Shown here piece after piece: positions 44,019 to 54,889 of a stretch of DNA of 64,000 nt (position 1 is its first letter; each line of letters starts with the position of its first letter). The notes under the pieces were generated by a model that saw nothing but the letters and a program-made list of their open reading frames with translations, was not told the origin of the DNA and made no database searches. This DNA is from Eukaryota sp. TZLM1-RC (Eukaryota > Metamonada: BaSk clade). The DNA is taken from contig JAUPSS010000004.1 of the NCBI GenBank assembly GCA_040285825.1, positions 4,781,658 to 4,845,657 of the forward strand, given 5' to 3'. Both the position numbers and the translations under genes were made by a program.

Positions 44019-44416
44019 TAGCGAATGCGAAAGTTAAAAACAATGTATAGTTTTGACGTAACTTCACACAACACAGGCCATACCAGCTCTACCAATTCTA
44101 CAGATATACCATACCAATTCTGATTAATTCCCCTATTAGATCCTCCGGGGATTGCTCCAGCTATTCTTAACAAATACTAAACGAAATAAAAAGATAACTA
44201 GTAAGCAATAATTCCAGAAAATCCACACAATTCTCTACCAACAATATACAGTCAACCAAATTCTAAACAAAGCAAGTCCAGCATTCCCATAAATCCATGA
44301 AAACTTCTGCCAGAGTGAAGCATATATAATCTGGGGGTTGGTTAAGGACATTTGAATACTTGTTTCTAGAAAAATGTACTAGGTTGTAACTCTTGTGGAA
44401 GTCATGCATCAACACA
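44019..44416. other. Gap between Fanzor relic and MGMT 3' end
   Basis: About 400 bp, no supported feature. Confidence 0.4.
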
Positions 44417-44947
44417 TTAATAGTTGAGACTTTCAAAGTGGTGACGTTCCAAAGAGAGCAGCATTTGCTTCATGATCAATCCACCTCTGAACCTCTTTGA
44501 TGGAGAAGATTTGGGCACCACACGGTGACAAGGGTATACAATCAGCAAGGGGTTTCTTCCGATAGCAGTTCCGACTGCCCTCGCATATTTAGAAGAAAGG
44601 CCATTGTTTAAAGCCAGTTCACCGTAAGTCATGGTTTTGCCGTATGGTATAGTCTTCAGACTACTCCATACTTGTTTTTGAAAGGTGCTACCTATAAGAA
44701 TGATTGGACCGTCGATCGTTGTCGAAGTGCCAGATAAAAAGGATCTGAACGCTTCACAATAGCGCATTAGATGAGCATCACTATGTTCAGATGTGTGGTC
44801 AGTGAGATGAATAGAAAGCCAGTTCAGACACTCTTCTTCAGATGCTGGCATTGACCCCACAAAACAGAGGCCTTTATTTGTAGCCGCAATATAGAAGGCC
44901 CACTGGTGGAATTTAAATAAAGAATAGTAAGCACAGAGTTGAGGCAT
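44417..44947 (-). CDS. MGMT: Methylated-DNA--protein-cysteine methyltransferase (AGT/Ogt)
   Basis: 176 residues from the ATG at 44947; the longer open frame upstream begins with GTG and is not needed. The alkyl-acceptor site is VYPCHRVVP (Cys about residue 149). Family blocks are present: FQKQVWSSLKTIPYGKTMTYGELA, the arginine-finger helix KYARAVGTAIGRNP, and FRGGLIMKQMLLSLE after the active site. It repairs O6-alkylguanine by transferring the alkyl group to its own Cys in a suicide reaction. The helix-turn-helix and active site are complete. The N-terminal domain is short, as in many microbial Ogt proteins. Confidence 0.93.
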   Translation of the reverse strand: MPQLCAYYSLFKFHQWAFYIAATNKGLCFVGSMPASEEECLNWLSIHLTDHTSEHSDAHLMRYCEAFRSFLSGTSTTIDGPIILIGSTFQKQVWSSLKTIPYGKTMTYGELALNNGLSSKYARAVGTAIGRNPLLIVYPCHRVVPKSSPSKRFRGGLIMKQMLLSLERHHFESLNY

Positions 44948-45213
44948 GTAAAACACCCATGCAGTAATTGCAGAAGTTACAGTTAATCTTTTTCTAAACA
45001 AATCAAATTTAAATCGAATTGACACATTATTAAACAGAACTAAAAACCTAGACTAATGCTTTTACCTACAAAACCCCCATCAATTGGATGAAAAAAGATT
45101 CTCGTCATTCACTTGAACATCAACTCGCCTATAATAAAACTCGATATTATTGTTCAAAATGGAGATAACACAACGAAGATAGATAATAGATATGACCAAC
45201 ATCATAAAAATAT

Positions 45214-46638
45214 TTAAACAGAATTTATTTTTTCCAAAATTGTTTTTTGAGCGACAATTCTATCTTTTACCTTTCTGTTTTCTTCCGTTTCTATCAATTC
45301 AGCTAAACTGGTAATAATATGGTCTAAACTAATATTAGAACTTTGTAATAATGACAAAATCTGATTACAAACATCCTCATCAGTAGCAGCTCCGATGACG
45401 ATGACGTGAGCAATCAAAACAGACAGGTAATCAACAATCTCCTCCAACTCAGAGATTACAATTTTATCCAATTCAGAACCATGTTTTACCTTTTGAGCTA
45501 ACCTCAAGCAATAATCTACATAAATATTTACAAAATCTAGATAATATTGTCCATCAACTACCATTGAAGAAAGTTTTTCAGCAAATTTTCCAGACGAAAT
45601 TAGAACTAAATCTCGCAAAACACCAAATAAATGAGAATCAAATGGAATAAGAATTTGAACGACTTCCAGCTCAGAAGTAGCAAAAGGATCAGAATAACGC
45701 AAGACCATCGAAGACCGTGACCTTCGCTTATTTAGTAACAATTCCAGTGATGGGATTCCATCAACTTCATAAAAATAGCGAACAAAATCTTCATCAGTCA
45801 AACAAAAAGTTAATAGCCTGAAACAACAGCTCCAAATAGAGCTCATCCCATCAATTGCAGAAATAATTGCCCGTGTCAGACGCTGCTTCTGGGTTGTGTT
45901 AAACCTATCATTTAATACCAATATTGACAAAATATTTACTAAATGCTCTGTGCATTCAAATTGTAACAACTTCATAGAAGTCTCGACTCTTATTTCCAGA
46001 CAAGAAACAAATGCAGGAAGAAAAGGGTCAAAAATGTCAAGACCTTCATTGAATTGTTCAGAATAAAAGGCCAAAAGTTCAAAAAGATTGACTGAGAAAT
46101 CATCATATAAATGGTCTCTGAGATACTTTCTATTAGTGATGTATTCAGTGACAAAGATTTTGAATTTAGAGTTTGTAAAATAAAAAGTGGAGTAATTAAT
46201 TGACAATTGTGATAAACGGGTTATTATAGAAACAATTAAAGAAAAAGATTTCATATTTTCTATATTTTGCACATCAATGCTTACAAGAGATTCCACCAAC
46301 ATTGGATTGAGATGATCTACATCAATGGCGAATTGAGAACCATGATGGTCCCCCTCTGCTTCAGTGGTTATGAAGTCTAGAGTGGTCTGTAGAGCCAGGA
46401 TCGATACGTCAGAGTTTGGATGTGTGAATAAGGAGAATAGAGAAGGTTGAAGAGATGCACGAAGGAAATCAAGCAAGTGAGAATGGCATTGGACTTCGGT
46501 AGAAAGAGAGGAGAGTAATCGAAGAGACTCATACAGTTGTAGCTCTGATTGGTAGAAATCTTCAGGATTGGTTACCGTATTTCGTAATTTTTCATTTTGT
46601 TCAAGTGACTCAACAAATGATGTGATGTGTTTGTGCAT
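45214..46638 (-). CDS. CTNNBL1: Beta-catenin-like protein 1 (CTNNBL1), spliceosome-associated
   Basis: 474 residues, intronless, all armadillo-like helices. The N-terminal block (TNPEDFYQSELQLYESLRLL, then a DVSILALQTTLDFIT stretch and an EGDHHGSQ segment) lines up with the human protein's NPEKFMESELDL and NTDVSI blocks. Later LLNKRRSRSSMVLRY and a C-terminal helical block also fit. CTNNBL1 binds CDC5L and Prp19-complex proteins in the nucleus. The ~90-residue basic, NLS-bearing N-terminus of the human protein is absent here. The family assignment is good. Confidence 0.82.
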   Translation of the reverse strand: MHKHITSFVESLEQNEKLRNTVTNPEDFYQSELQLYESLRLLSSLSTEVQCHSHLLDFLRASLQPSLFSLFTHPNSDVSILALQTTLDFITTEAEGDHHGSQFAIDVDHLNPMLVESLVSIDVQNIENMKSFSLIVSIITRLSQLSINYSTFYFTNSKFKIFVTEYITNRKYLRDHLYDDFSVNLFELLAFYSEQFNEGLDIFDPFLPAFVSCLEIRVETSMKLLQFECTEHLVNILSILVLNDRFNTTQKQRLTRAIISAIDGMSSIWSCCFRLLTFCLTDEDFVRYFYEVDGIPSLELLLNKRRSRSSMVLRYSDPFATSELEVVQILIPFDSHLFGVLRDLVLISSGKFAEKLSSMVVDGQYYLDFVNIYVDYCLRLAQKVKHGSELDKIVISELEEIVDYLSVLIAHVIVIGAATDEDVCNQILSLLQSSNISLDHIITSLAELIETEENRKVKDRIVAQKTILEKINSV

Positions 46639-47253
46639 CAGCTAAAAGAACAGAACGTAAAACAGTTGGAATGGTTGGATGTTGTGGATAATTGTTCAAG
46701 TTGTGATGATAAAGCAGATTTCATTCCGAAAAAATGATTCGAAAATATTAAGGTCTCTACATGGTATAACATCATGAATCAAATACAATGTGCAGAATAT
46801 ATAAAACTACAACATTAAGAAAATCAAAAAACTGACGCTGAAACCTCATTCAATGTTATGTACTGGATAGTTGAATCATCTGAAAGAAGGAGCAAGGACT
46901 GTGCCGTAAGACAGACTGGTGTATCGATGAACAAACATACAACAGGGTATGAAAGGTTTTCATGAAAGGATGACCGACTGTAGAATCAGTGGTATAAAAG
47001 ATAATTTCCTTGGAGTAGGTGGAGGAAGTGACTTGTGCAGTAGTACTGATGGTGAATATGGTGTCTCTCTGAACATGGAGAGTTGTGGTGTTCATCATGA
47101 CTCATTTAAACAAAAATAATGAAAAACCTTTATTAAAGGCCGAAAAAATACAAACAAAGGAAAAAAGAGAATGTGAAGGATAAGAATAAAAGTGCACAAC
47201 ACAAAAAAATTTATACCGAAAGAATAAATCAATAAACAAGAAAAACTAAACAC
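46639..47253. other. Intergenic region with one doubtful small ORF
   Basis: About 600 bp. A minus-strand frame of 80 codons (46856-47098, two Met codons at its start) is Ser/Thr-rich with no recognisable domain. I do not call it a gene. No other feature. Confidence 0.4.
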
Positions 47254-48741
47254 CTAAAAGAAATAGTGTGCAACATAATAACCCAACACAAAAAAAGGTG
47301 TGACAAAACTTACAAAATAAACTAAATAACTCCAAAACTCACTCTTAGCTCCAAGAGCCTTTTTAATCTTACTTCTATCAACAAAAAGACAAATCAACAA
47401 AGAACCTATAACAGCACTGGAAATCACAGCTGTGGTACCAGTGAAGCGGTCCATAAGGTCAATAAAGGATTCTCCATTGACTGCCAATTTTATCTTTGTT
47501 GAAGAAAGAGCAGAAGGGGTTCCTAAAGCCAAGCAAAGAATCGTTGTTAACAATACAGCTGTTTTGTTAGACATCTTAAACTCTTCTTGTGCAGAGTTGA
47601 TGACCACTTTCATTCCAGCTAAACTACTTGAAAAAGCAGCCAGGAAGAATAGCAAAAAGAAAAAGTTGGACAATATATAACCACCCTTAAGAGTAGGAAA
47701 TACCTTGGGTAAAACATTAAAAGCAAGTTCCAAGCCAGCGGCAGGGGTTTCAGCACTGTTGAAAACAAAAGGAAAAATGACAAAGATGGAAGACAAACTG
47801 ACACTAAGCTGAGTAACACCAACAATAATGGAAGCACGTGGGATATTGATCTTATCAGGTAACAAGCTCCCATATGTCTGAGATTAATTAAGCAAGAAAA
47901 CACAAACCTCCAAATATCCTTGGCCTACCGCTAAAGTGTAGAAAGCTTGTCCAAAAGCAAAGAACCATAATTCCAAACTTTTGAGTTTCTTCCAGTCAAC
48001 ATTGAATACAAAATCTTGGGTCTTCGTCCAGCCTTCACCTGTTGTTAATGAAGCGACACACACCAGCACAACGAGCAAAACCATAAGGACGGGAATGAGG
48101 ACGGTACATAGCTTTTCCAAGGCTTTAACGCCCTTGACGAGGATAATTCCGCAAAGCACAGTGACAAAAGCAAACCAGTAGAGAGATCGGAAGCCTTCGC
48201 TAAAGTCATCGAAAATTTGTAAATTACCTGATATTGCGTCAAAGGAGTAAGCAGCGGTCTTTAATCAATGAAAAAAGGTGACATACCCAGCCAGTAATAA
48301 CTAATAGATAAGAAGTAATGGCAAAAGTCAACAGCACCACAAACCAGCCTTGAATCGGTCCGAGCTTCTTGTGAGCATATCTATAGGTCTTTACAACACT
48401 ACCTTGTGCTAATCGGCCGGCAGAAGTTTCTAAGAACATAAACGGAAAGGCAATGCAGAAAAGGGTGACTATCTGGGCAAAGATATAAGTAGCGCCTCCA
48501 AGTCTGTAAACAATATACGGAAATCTTACAACATTACCTACAATGAATGAATGAGAAGAAACAACCTACCGAGACCAACACTGGCAGCACAAGTGGAAAT
48601 GACAAAACCTCTTTCAGAAGAAAACTTGTTATCATCTTTGTTCTGTGGATCGTCTACATAAAGAGGAAGTTTAGATTTGATCAAAGGGGCTAATTCATTA
48701 GGTCTGATCGAAGGAGAAGATGACATGTTTGTATAAGACAT
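47254..48741 (-). CDS. SLC6-type sodium:neurotransmitter/amino-acid symporter, four exons
   Basis: Exons 48570-48741, 48287-48537, 47908-48258 and 47254-47877 join across introns of 32, 28 and 30 nt to give 465 residues. TM1 has the family unwound segment SVGLGNVVRFPYIVYRLGG, formed exactly across the first intron. FMFLETSAGRLAQGS follows in TM2. Later come FDAISGNLQIF, the AFGQAFYTLAVGQG segment of TM6 and the PRASIIVG region. About 12 membrane segments are expected in the plasma membrane, with Na+-coupled uptake of amino acids or similar solutes. A short hydrophilic N-terminus precedes TM1. Confidence 0.88.
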
Positions 48742-48956
48742 GTTTACTAAGAATCAAATATAATACTCCTTTCTTAAAGCTAAAACAAAAACAGCAGATA
48801 GACTCTACTCTCTACAACTGTGAGACTCAGAAATGGCAAAACAAATAATTATTATGTTACCTTAACGTCAGAAATGAAATATCAATATTTTTGGTTGCTA
48901 TTTCAAACAGCTTCAATCCAAAAATCAACACTAAAAATGTCATTCAATCCTATATT

Positions 48957-49065
48957 ACTGCTATGTGCAACTCGTATTAATAAATATTCTGTTTGAAGCA
49001 CATGTAAATGATGGAGATAAACCTGTAAACCTATAGAGAGCTAAGGTAGAAGGTTCAAATAAAGG
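48957..49065 (+). pseudogene. Tiny Fanzor (family A) tail relic
   Basis: The sequence around GAAGCACATGTAAA and TGGAGATAAACC matches the tail of the family A Fanzor at 38.75-38.82 kb over about 70 bp. Upstream the match resumes at ATGTGCAAC. The stretch that would encode WNRD is garbled or deleted. It is only a genomic fossil. Confidence 0.5.
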
Positions 49066-49839
49066 ATATTTAGGAAAAAAACAGTCAATGGGATTATAAA
49101 TGTCAACTTGCAAGAGTCTTGAATCTGACCAAGATGTTGAGCATAGACGAAATCTATCTTCTCCACATCATTGTCGAAGAATCTTTTTCTTCTAGAATGA
49201 TTGAGATTTTCTTGTAAGTCTTGTTCATGTTGACTGACACAGTCATCAACTTGTCGTAGTGATGGGATTAGCTCATGTGACACATTACATAAAAATACAT
49301 AAGAAGAACTTACACTAGCAGAATTGTCAACAATGGTGACAATAGAAGAGAAAAGAGAAAAGTGTGAGAAAGGTGAAAACCAGCAAAGTTGAAAGTTAAA
49401 AAACCTGCCAGAACAGGCAACGGGAAGTCGAGAATGGGGTGACAAGTGTTCAATTTGAAAGATGAGCTCTTTATTCTCACTCCATATCTGACGCCCCCCC
49501 CCTGTCGCTGAACCTGAGTATTGATCTGCCCACCAATGCGTATCCTTTACCTGTTCCTAGGTCAGAAGAAGACAGAGAACATGTTGCTTCGCTGCTTTCT
49601 ACAACTTCTGGAACGATTCTCAAATGTCATTTTCTCTCTGGATATTAACTCACTCCTGAATGCAAAAGCAGACAATTATGTACTATTGAAAATGTCTCTC
49701 AAGCTCCTCGTCGGCTATATTGTTTTTTCGGCGTTTAAACGAGTCATTACCAACACCCAACGTCCTTGATGTGAATATAATTTCAAAATAGCAAAAGTCA
49801 CCTAACAATCTAAACTTTTCCTGTAAATAACCCACCGTA

Positions 49840-50170
49840 TTGCCTCAAGATCCTGATGCTGAAATTCCTGAAATTAAAGAACTTGAAACTTACAGAAAGG
49901 AACTAGTGCCAAATCCCCACGAAGATTCTCTCATTATGATTATTTTGGCATTTAAAAAAGAAGATTCGAAAGACATCTTTTTCACATATCTTTTCCACAA
50001 AAGCGATTTTCCTCAATCAGAGGACTGTTCCTATTTTCAATGATATTCATCAATGATATGATGAATTCAGTTATTGACTTATTGATTAAGGTTAAGCCTG
50101 GGTTACTTATTGGCTACAACAAAAACGAATTTTTCTTCCTTTTTCTTATTCAACGCTGTAAATTGTTGCA
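49840..50170 (+). pseudogene. B-family polymerase exonuclease-like remnant (second copy)
   Basis: 67 codons read KELETYRKELVPNPHEDSLIMI, resembling the Exo I region (D-X-E with D replaced by E, then P...D-[ST]-[IL]-[IV]). After TGA the frame changes and reads KPGLLIGYNKNEFFFLFLIQRC, an Exo II-like stretch in which the catalytic Asp position is not Asp. It is consistent with, but weaker than, the first copy at 36.2 kb. Confidence 0.45.
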
Positions 50171-50379
50171 AACAGAAACAGATTTCCAATTAAACAGTTG
50201 ATTTCCTCATAACTTTCTGTAATTTCATAGATGGTTTAGCATACTGGATCAGGACCTTTCTTTGATTATTGATTTAAGAAAGGTGATTCAGTCTTTGTAT
50301 ATTGTTAACGGAAGAATCCATTGCATTGAAAATGTATTTTCTAAACTGTTTCAACATGAAATTCACAATTTCATTTCAA

Positions 50380-53047
50380 CAATAGAACTTGAATATTTCA
50401 TCGAAAATTGTAACTAAAGTTGCCATTAAAAGCAAAAAAGATATTGTTCAACTGTTACAACAAATCAAAACTACTGAATTGTGGCGAAATGATAACACAA
50501 AATTTCTGGTTGAACATCTACACCGAGTAATCCGTATTCTTGATGAAATGAGACTGCGCTTCTTTCATCATCATTTCCAATCTATTGTCGAAAAATTTCG
50601 AACAAAAGATGTAAAAAGAGGAATAAATAAATCAATTAAAAACCATGACAAGCTTACTTTGATTTCTAAGTGTATTCACAATAACCACTTAGCTACTGTC
50701 AGAGGAACATCCTTCCTTCAGAATTTTTTGCTGTGTCAATATGAAATTACTGAGTATAGGAAGTTAGAGATAGACTTGATGAATGGTTGTGATTTTGATA
50801 CCCTTCAGATAGAAAAAACTTTTTTTCCAATCGAAACTCCAAATTCAATGCATGAATACTATGTTGCTTTTTTCGATTTGAATGATTTCTCAATTCAGTT
50901 ACCAGATTCAAGCGCCGTAGTTTCCAAAGAATTAATTAGACTAGTTTTAAGGCGGATGTATGTTGCAAAATCAGACGAAAATTCTTCAATTCTGGAATTA
51001 TCTAAGATCGAAGTTAAAAATTAATCAAAAATATAGGTATTGCGAATTACACTTTAAAACAGAAAAACAGTTTTAATTACCAGAATTTCTTTTATCCAAT
51101 TCTCGAAAACCTTGATAACGAGCTTGGTCAAAGTAGGATTCAATTTCCAGATAACACAACAATGAATCGAGTTTCGCACTACATAGCCAAACAAATTACC
51201 ATCAATTATGGGAATTAGTCTCAGTAAACACTTTCATGAATACGTTTTGCGCTGGTTAAACATTATCACCTTGAAGATGTTCAGACTAGAACCAATTCAG
51301 GAACAACATTAAAAGAAAGAATTATTGTGTAAATTGGTAAAAATCTTTATTATACTCAATCTGCTAAGCCATTGAAATTTCTCTCTCAAGCTATAAATAT
51401 TAACAGAACCATTCAATCGTTTTGTTCCCATGATGGCAAACCTTTGTCAGTCAGTAATCCATTTCCATTTACAACTACATTGATTCCACAGCGTATAAGA
51501 CTCGATACTCATTGGCTCAATGAAAGATTTAGCAAGTTCAAAAGGAGAGCAAACGACATAAGATCATCAGTGTTTACCGAAATACTAACTGATAAGCTAT
51601 TCGATTCTTACAAACGTGAGTCTAAAGGTTGGTTTCAATTGAAATTTTGCTCAATTGTAACAAATGGTTGATGAAAATGGGAATGTTCTCAAAAAAAATC
51701 TACTTCCAAGACGTACCCAAAGCGTACATACAACATTCCTTGTCTGCTGAAAATATCGAAAAGAAGAAATTAAAAGATAAAAGAATAGTTGCCACTGACC
51801 CGAACGAGTACGATTTAATGCACTGTGTTTCTCCAAATCCTGCTGTAACTATAACCACAGAACAAATTTCACAAAATGTGTTCTATAAAAAAACAACTTC
51901 CAAGAATCAGAAGCAAAAAACGCAAATGTATTAAAAGAAGAAAGAAACAATTACAAAATCTATCAAGCTATTCAAACTCTGACTCTGATTATGCACGGCT
52001 GAAACCCAAACACTGGTGGAACACGTTCAAATATACTGCCAATTTGACAGAAAAAGTACCAAATATCGTTCAACGGAAAAAAGAAATTGGAAAGTACAAT
52101 TACCTGATGGTGATTACTCAGGTCAGGATATTTTAAATCAATTTTCTTTATCTGTATCAAACAGACAACAAAAATCTTGTTTCAGTCAACATTTTGGTCA
52201 TTACATCAAGGAATTTGAGCAATGTTCATATGAAGATCTATTACCAAGATGTATGGTTCAGCAAAAGAAAACTTCAAACGTATTCTAATAGTCAAAGAAT
52301 TGAAAAAAACATGTCGGAAAGATTCAATTTGACCGTTGGCTCCCCTAAAGAGGTAGTTATTGGTTATGGTGACTGGAGCTCTAAAGGAAATACAAGCAAG
52401 GGAAAAAGGACAACCATAAGATGAACCGAAATTCGCGAACTATTAAGAAGATTTGGTTATCGAATTTTCCTAGTTGATGAATATAGAACGAGTAAATCTT
52501 GTTCTAGTTGTGCTGTCAAGGGAATTTTGGAGAATGTGTCAATGATTCTAGTATCAAAGTGTTAAGTCCTCAGGGCAGACGACAACTAAAAAGAAAAGCA
52601 AAAAAGTGAAAACAAGAAATTGATTTATTTAATCAAAACAATCCTACTAGAAAAAAAGATTTTCAACAAGAACGGGATGAACAGAAAGATTCACTAGAAG
52701 AAAAAGCAAAATCAACACCGTGGGGTTTAGTGAAGTGTCAGACGTGCAGCACGTATTGGAATAGAGACTTCAACTCTGCCATAAATAAATATTTCATTAT
52801 AACATCTGCAATCAACGGTGAAGGTAGACGATCCATTTTCGAGAGACCAAAAACTCAATCAAAAAATTTCGAAAATGGATCAACTACTTCACAGAGAGAT
52901 CAGAAAAACAAGACTGCTGAGAAGGACAAAAAACCGAAAAAAAGTGGTAAGGCCACATCAGAAGAAACTGTCCATCGCAAGTTCCTGAAACAAGCACATC
53001 CTCATCGGGTGCTAAAGGAAGACAGGGAGGAACTAAAATGGGAGTAG
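50380..53047 (+). pseudogene. Fanzor nuclease (family C), broken
   Basis: Pieces in order: 50389-51024 (helical N-terminal part, LVEHLHRVIRILDEMRLRFF); 51372-51671, with an IPQRIRLDTHWLN segment; 51720-51935, with RuvC-I-like IVATDPNEYDLMHCVS; and 52194-52424, with VVIGYGDWSSKG. Then comes VDEYRTSKSCSSC (about 52475-52515) and 52730-53047, with CQTCSTYWNRDFNSAIN (second zinc-ribbon half plus RuvC-III) and a Lys-rich tail. The order is that of a full Fanzor. More than six breaks occur. The next gene-like feature downstream is on the opposite strand. Confidence 0.75.
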
Positions 53048-53194
53048 TCAAGAAGATCTCTGTAGAAGAAAAAATCAGTCCATCTTAAACGATGTGGCAG
53101 CTCAATAGTGTCTGGAGTTGTAATGAAGAATGGATTTCCATAGGTATGGTTAATGCATTTGGATTTGAACTCACTATTCAATCTATATAACAAA

Positions 53195-53650
53195 TTAAAA
53201 AAATGAAGTGAGATAGCTGAAATCATCAACATCTTGTAAATACTTAAAGACTAACTTCACTAGTGAAAAAGGTAATTGAAATACTTTGAATGGATAATCA
53301 AGTTCTAGAAACTTTATTAGTTTTATTAGTTTTGATAAATGTACCAAGTTTATTGAGAATCTACCAGATCTCGATCTTCCACCTAGCTTAACAACCTCCA
53401 CATTTGGGAAAAAAGACAATAACTGAGGGTCATAATCAACTTCATCATAGTGAACATCAAGTTTTTTAATTTTAGAATTAATTAATCTGCCTATAACTTC
53501 AGTCGTTAATCGTAATTGTAAATCACAAATAGATTGATCTAAATTTAATTACTGATGATCTCCTAAAGACAAATAAACATGATCCAAATGACAATTAATC
53601 ACTTCCTTGGCAAGTTTTGCCACTCTCTTGATAATTGAACATTGAGATCA
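53195..53650 (-). pseudogene. Leucine-rich-repeat (F-box-type) protein fragment
   Basis: A frame from about 53640 to 53195 reads KRVAKLAKEVINCHLDHVYL, one TAA, then LNLDQSICDLQLRL, KIKKLDVHYDEVDY, FPNVEVVKLGG and LPFSLVKLVFKYL. This is the pattern of LRR/F-box-associated repeats. The TAA (near 53550) and the lack of a start make it a pseudogene or exon remnant. It lies between the Fanzor of composite 2 and the family B Fanzor. It may belong with the ORF at 53648-54028 (same strand). Confidence 0.45.
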
Positions 53651-54028
53651 TGACGACAATACCCAAGCAAATATTATCCAAGGCTCTACTGATCCGTCGG
53701 AAAAAGTACATTGAATTTCTGCTTTCGGGATCTGTATGTTATTAAGGAATATTGGAGATAAAATTTGATATTGGAGGTATTTGTGACATCTACCTTGCCT
53801 TGTTATTCCATGGGGAGCAGCTGGAGGTGAGTCATAAATGTTGTTTCCGCTGAGGTTGAGGGAAGTTAAGGTAACAGGACAAGACATGAAGGTAGAGATA
53901 CCATAGTCACGATCTGTCCAAGCTTCATTTAAAGAAACGGTCCAAAGAGCATAATGACCATCAAGTTGATGAACTGGATTACTCCAAGGGCTACCTTCAA
54001 ACTGCTTTTGATTGAAAGAAGGTCCCAT
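53648..54028 (-). pseudogene. ORF with one LRR-like segment, unknown
   Basis: 126 codons from ATG, with VTLTSLNLSGNNIYDSPPAAPHG in the middle, an LRR-like unit, and a WSNPVHQLDGHYALW stretch. No signal peptide. Its start region overlaps the start of the family B Fanzor frame on the other strand. It may be the 5' part of the neighbouring LRR fragment. Not recognised further. Confidence 0.35.
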
Positions 54029-54889
54029 GATGGAACCTGTCTCATTCGATATACCTGGAAAGAGTCGGAAGCGAAACTCTAGACTTCAGGTTCGTCCTAG
54101 GCAACGTCGAAGAACTGACGACGCCTATGAGCCTCCGCCAGTTGATCCAATTGAATATTCATTTTGTGCAATTGATCCTAATCACAAAAATTTGTGTGGT
54201 TATTCAATTGGATCAAGAATTGATAATAACAATGTTGATCATCAACCCTTGTTCTGAATCCAAAGACAAGGAAGATCATTCACCCTCCGGTCCTGACCCA
54301 TGCATCACCAAATTGCTATTTTGCTAAGAATTTACACAAATATCTTAATGAAATAGCAATGCCTTTGATGTGGGTACCGACACAGGAAGAAATCAGCAAT
54401 CCCGACTTCCCTCTGAGAACTATACTAGACCAACTGCTGATAAATGGAGATCGCCGAGTCCTGCGCCGCAACAAGTTTGATTACTTTATAAGAAGGCAAA
54501 AAAGAATAATGGGATTTATTGAAAAAATAAAACTAATGGCTAATGGAAGAGAAACCATAATTTGGTTTGGTAGTGGAGGTGATGGGCCATCAAGACAATC
54601 TGTGAAAACCCCAAGGAAGCGCTTTTTGAAGGAGATTCAGAAACATTTTACATATGTGAAGCCTAATGGAGATGAATTCTACACATCTGCCAAAACGAAT
54701 TGCTGTAAGGTATTCAATCAAAAGTTGTATCACGATGATGGGAGGGTGAACAATGATAAGTTTGTTTGCCCTCAATGTCAGACACTCTGGTCGAGGGACA
54801 TCTCAGCTTCCAGAAACCAGCTGGAGATTGCCATAAGTGAGCACTACTACAATGAAAGACCTGAGGTGTTCCGGAGACCCCGTAGATAA
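54027..54889 (+). pseudogene. Fanzor nuclease family B, RuvC domain, one frameshift
   Basis: RuvC-I is visible as FCAIDPNHKNLCGYSIGS (about 54155-54205), after an Arg-rich leader. A frameshift near 54250 leads into HASPNCYFAKNLHKYLNEIA and then the long open frame 54359-54889. That frame has an ETIIWFGSGG segment (RuvC-II region), KTPRKRFLK, YTS...C, the second zinc-ribbon half CPQCQTLW and RuvC-III WSRDISASRN, ending LEIAISEHYYNERPE and an Arg-rich tail. The first zinc pair looks incomplete (CC). The N-terminal recognition domain is missing. Function is doubtful but the C-terminal half is undamaged. Confidence 0.75.

Larger units (their letters stand above)
49365..53047 (+). mobile_element. 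Composite element 2: PolB-exonuclease-like remnant followed by Fanzor (family C)
   Basis: It starts with the same kind of leader as composite element 1 (GAAAACC, AACCTGCCAGAA, GAATGGGGTNACAAGTG, then TCTGACGCCCC). A polymerase-exonuclease-like stretch follows at 49840-50150, then Fanzor pieces to 53047. It is degraded by many stops. The Fanzor half is clearly divergent from that in element 1, so these are two lineages with the same gene order. Confidence 0.6.

Noticed and set aside
46856-47098. 80-codon minus-strand ORF upstream of the symporter 3' region
   Set aside because: No domain, no splice partner, Ser/Thr-rich composition; not enough to call a gene.
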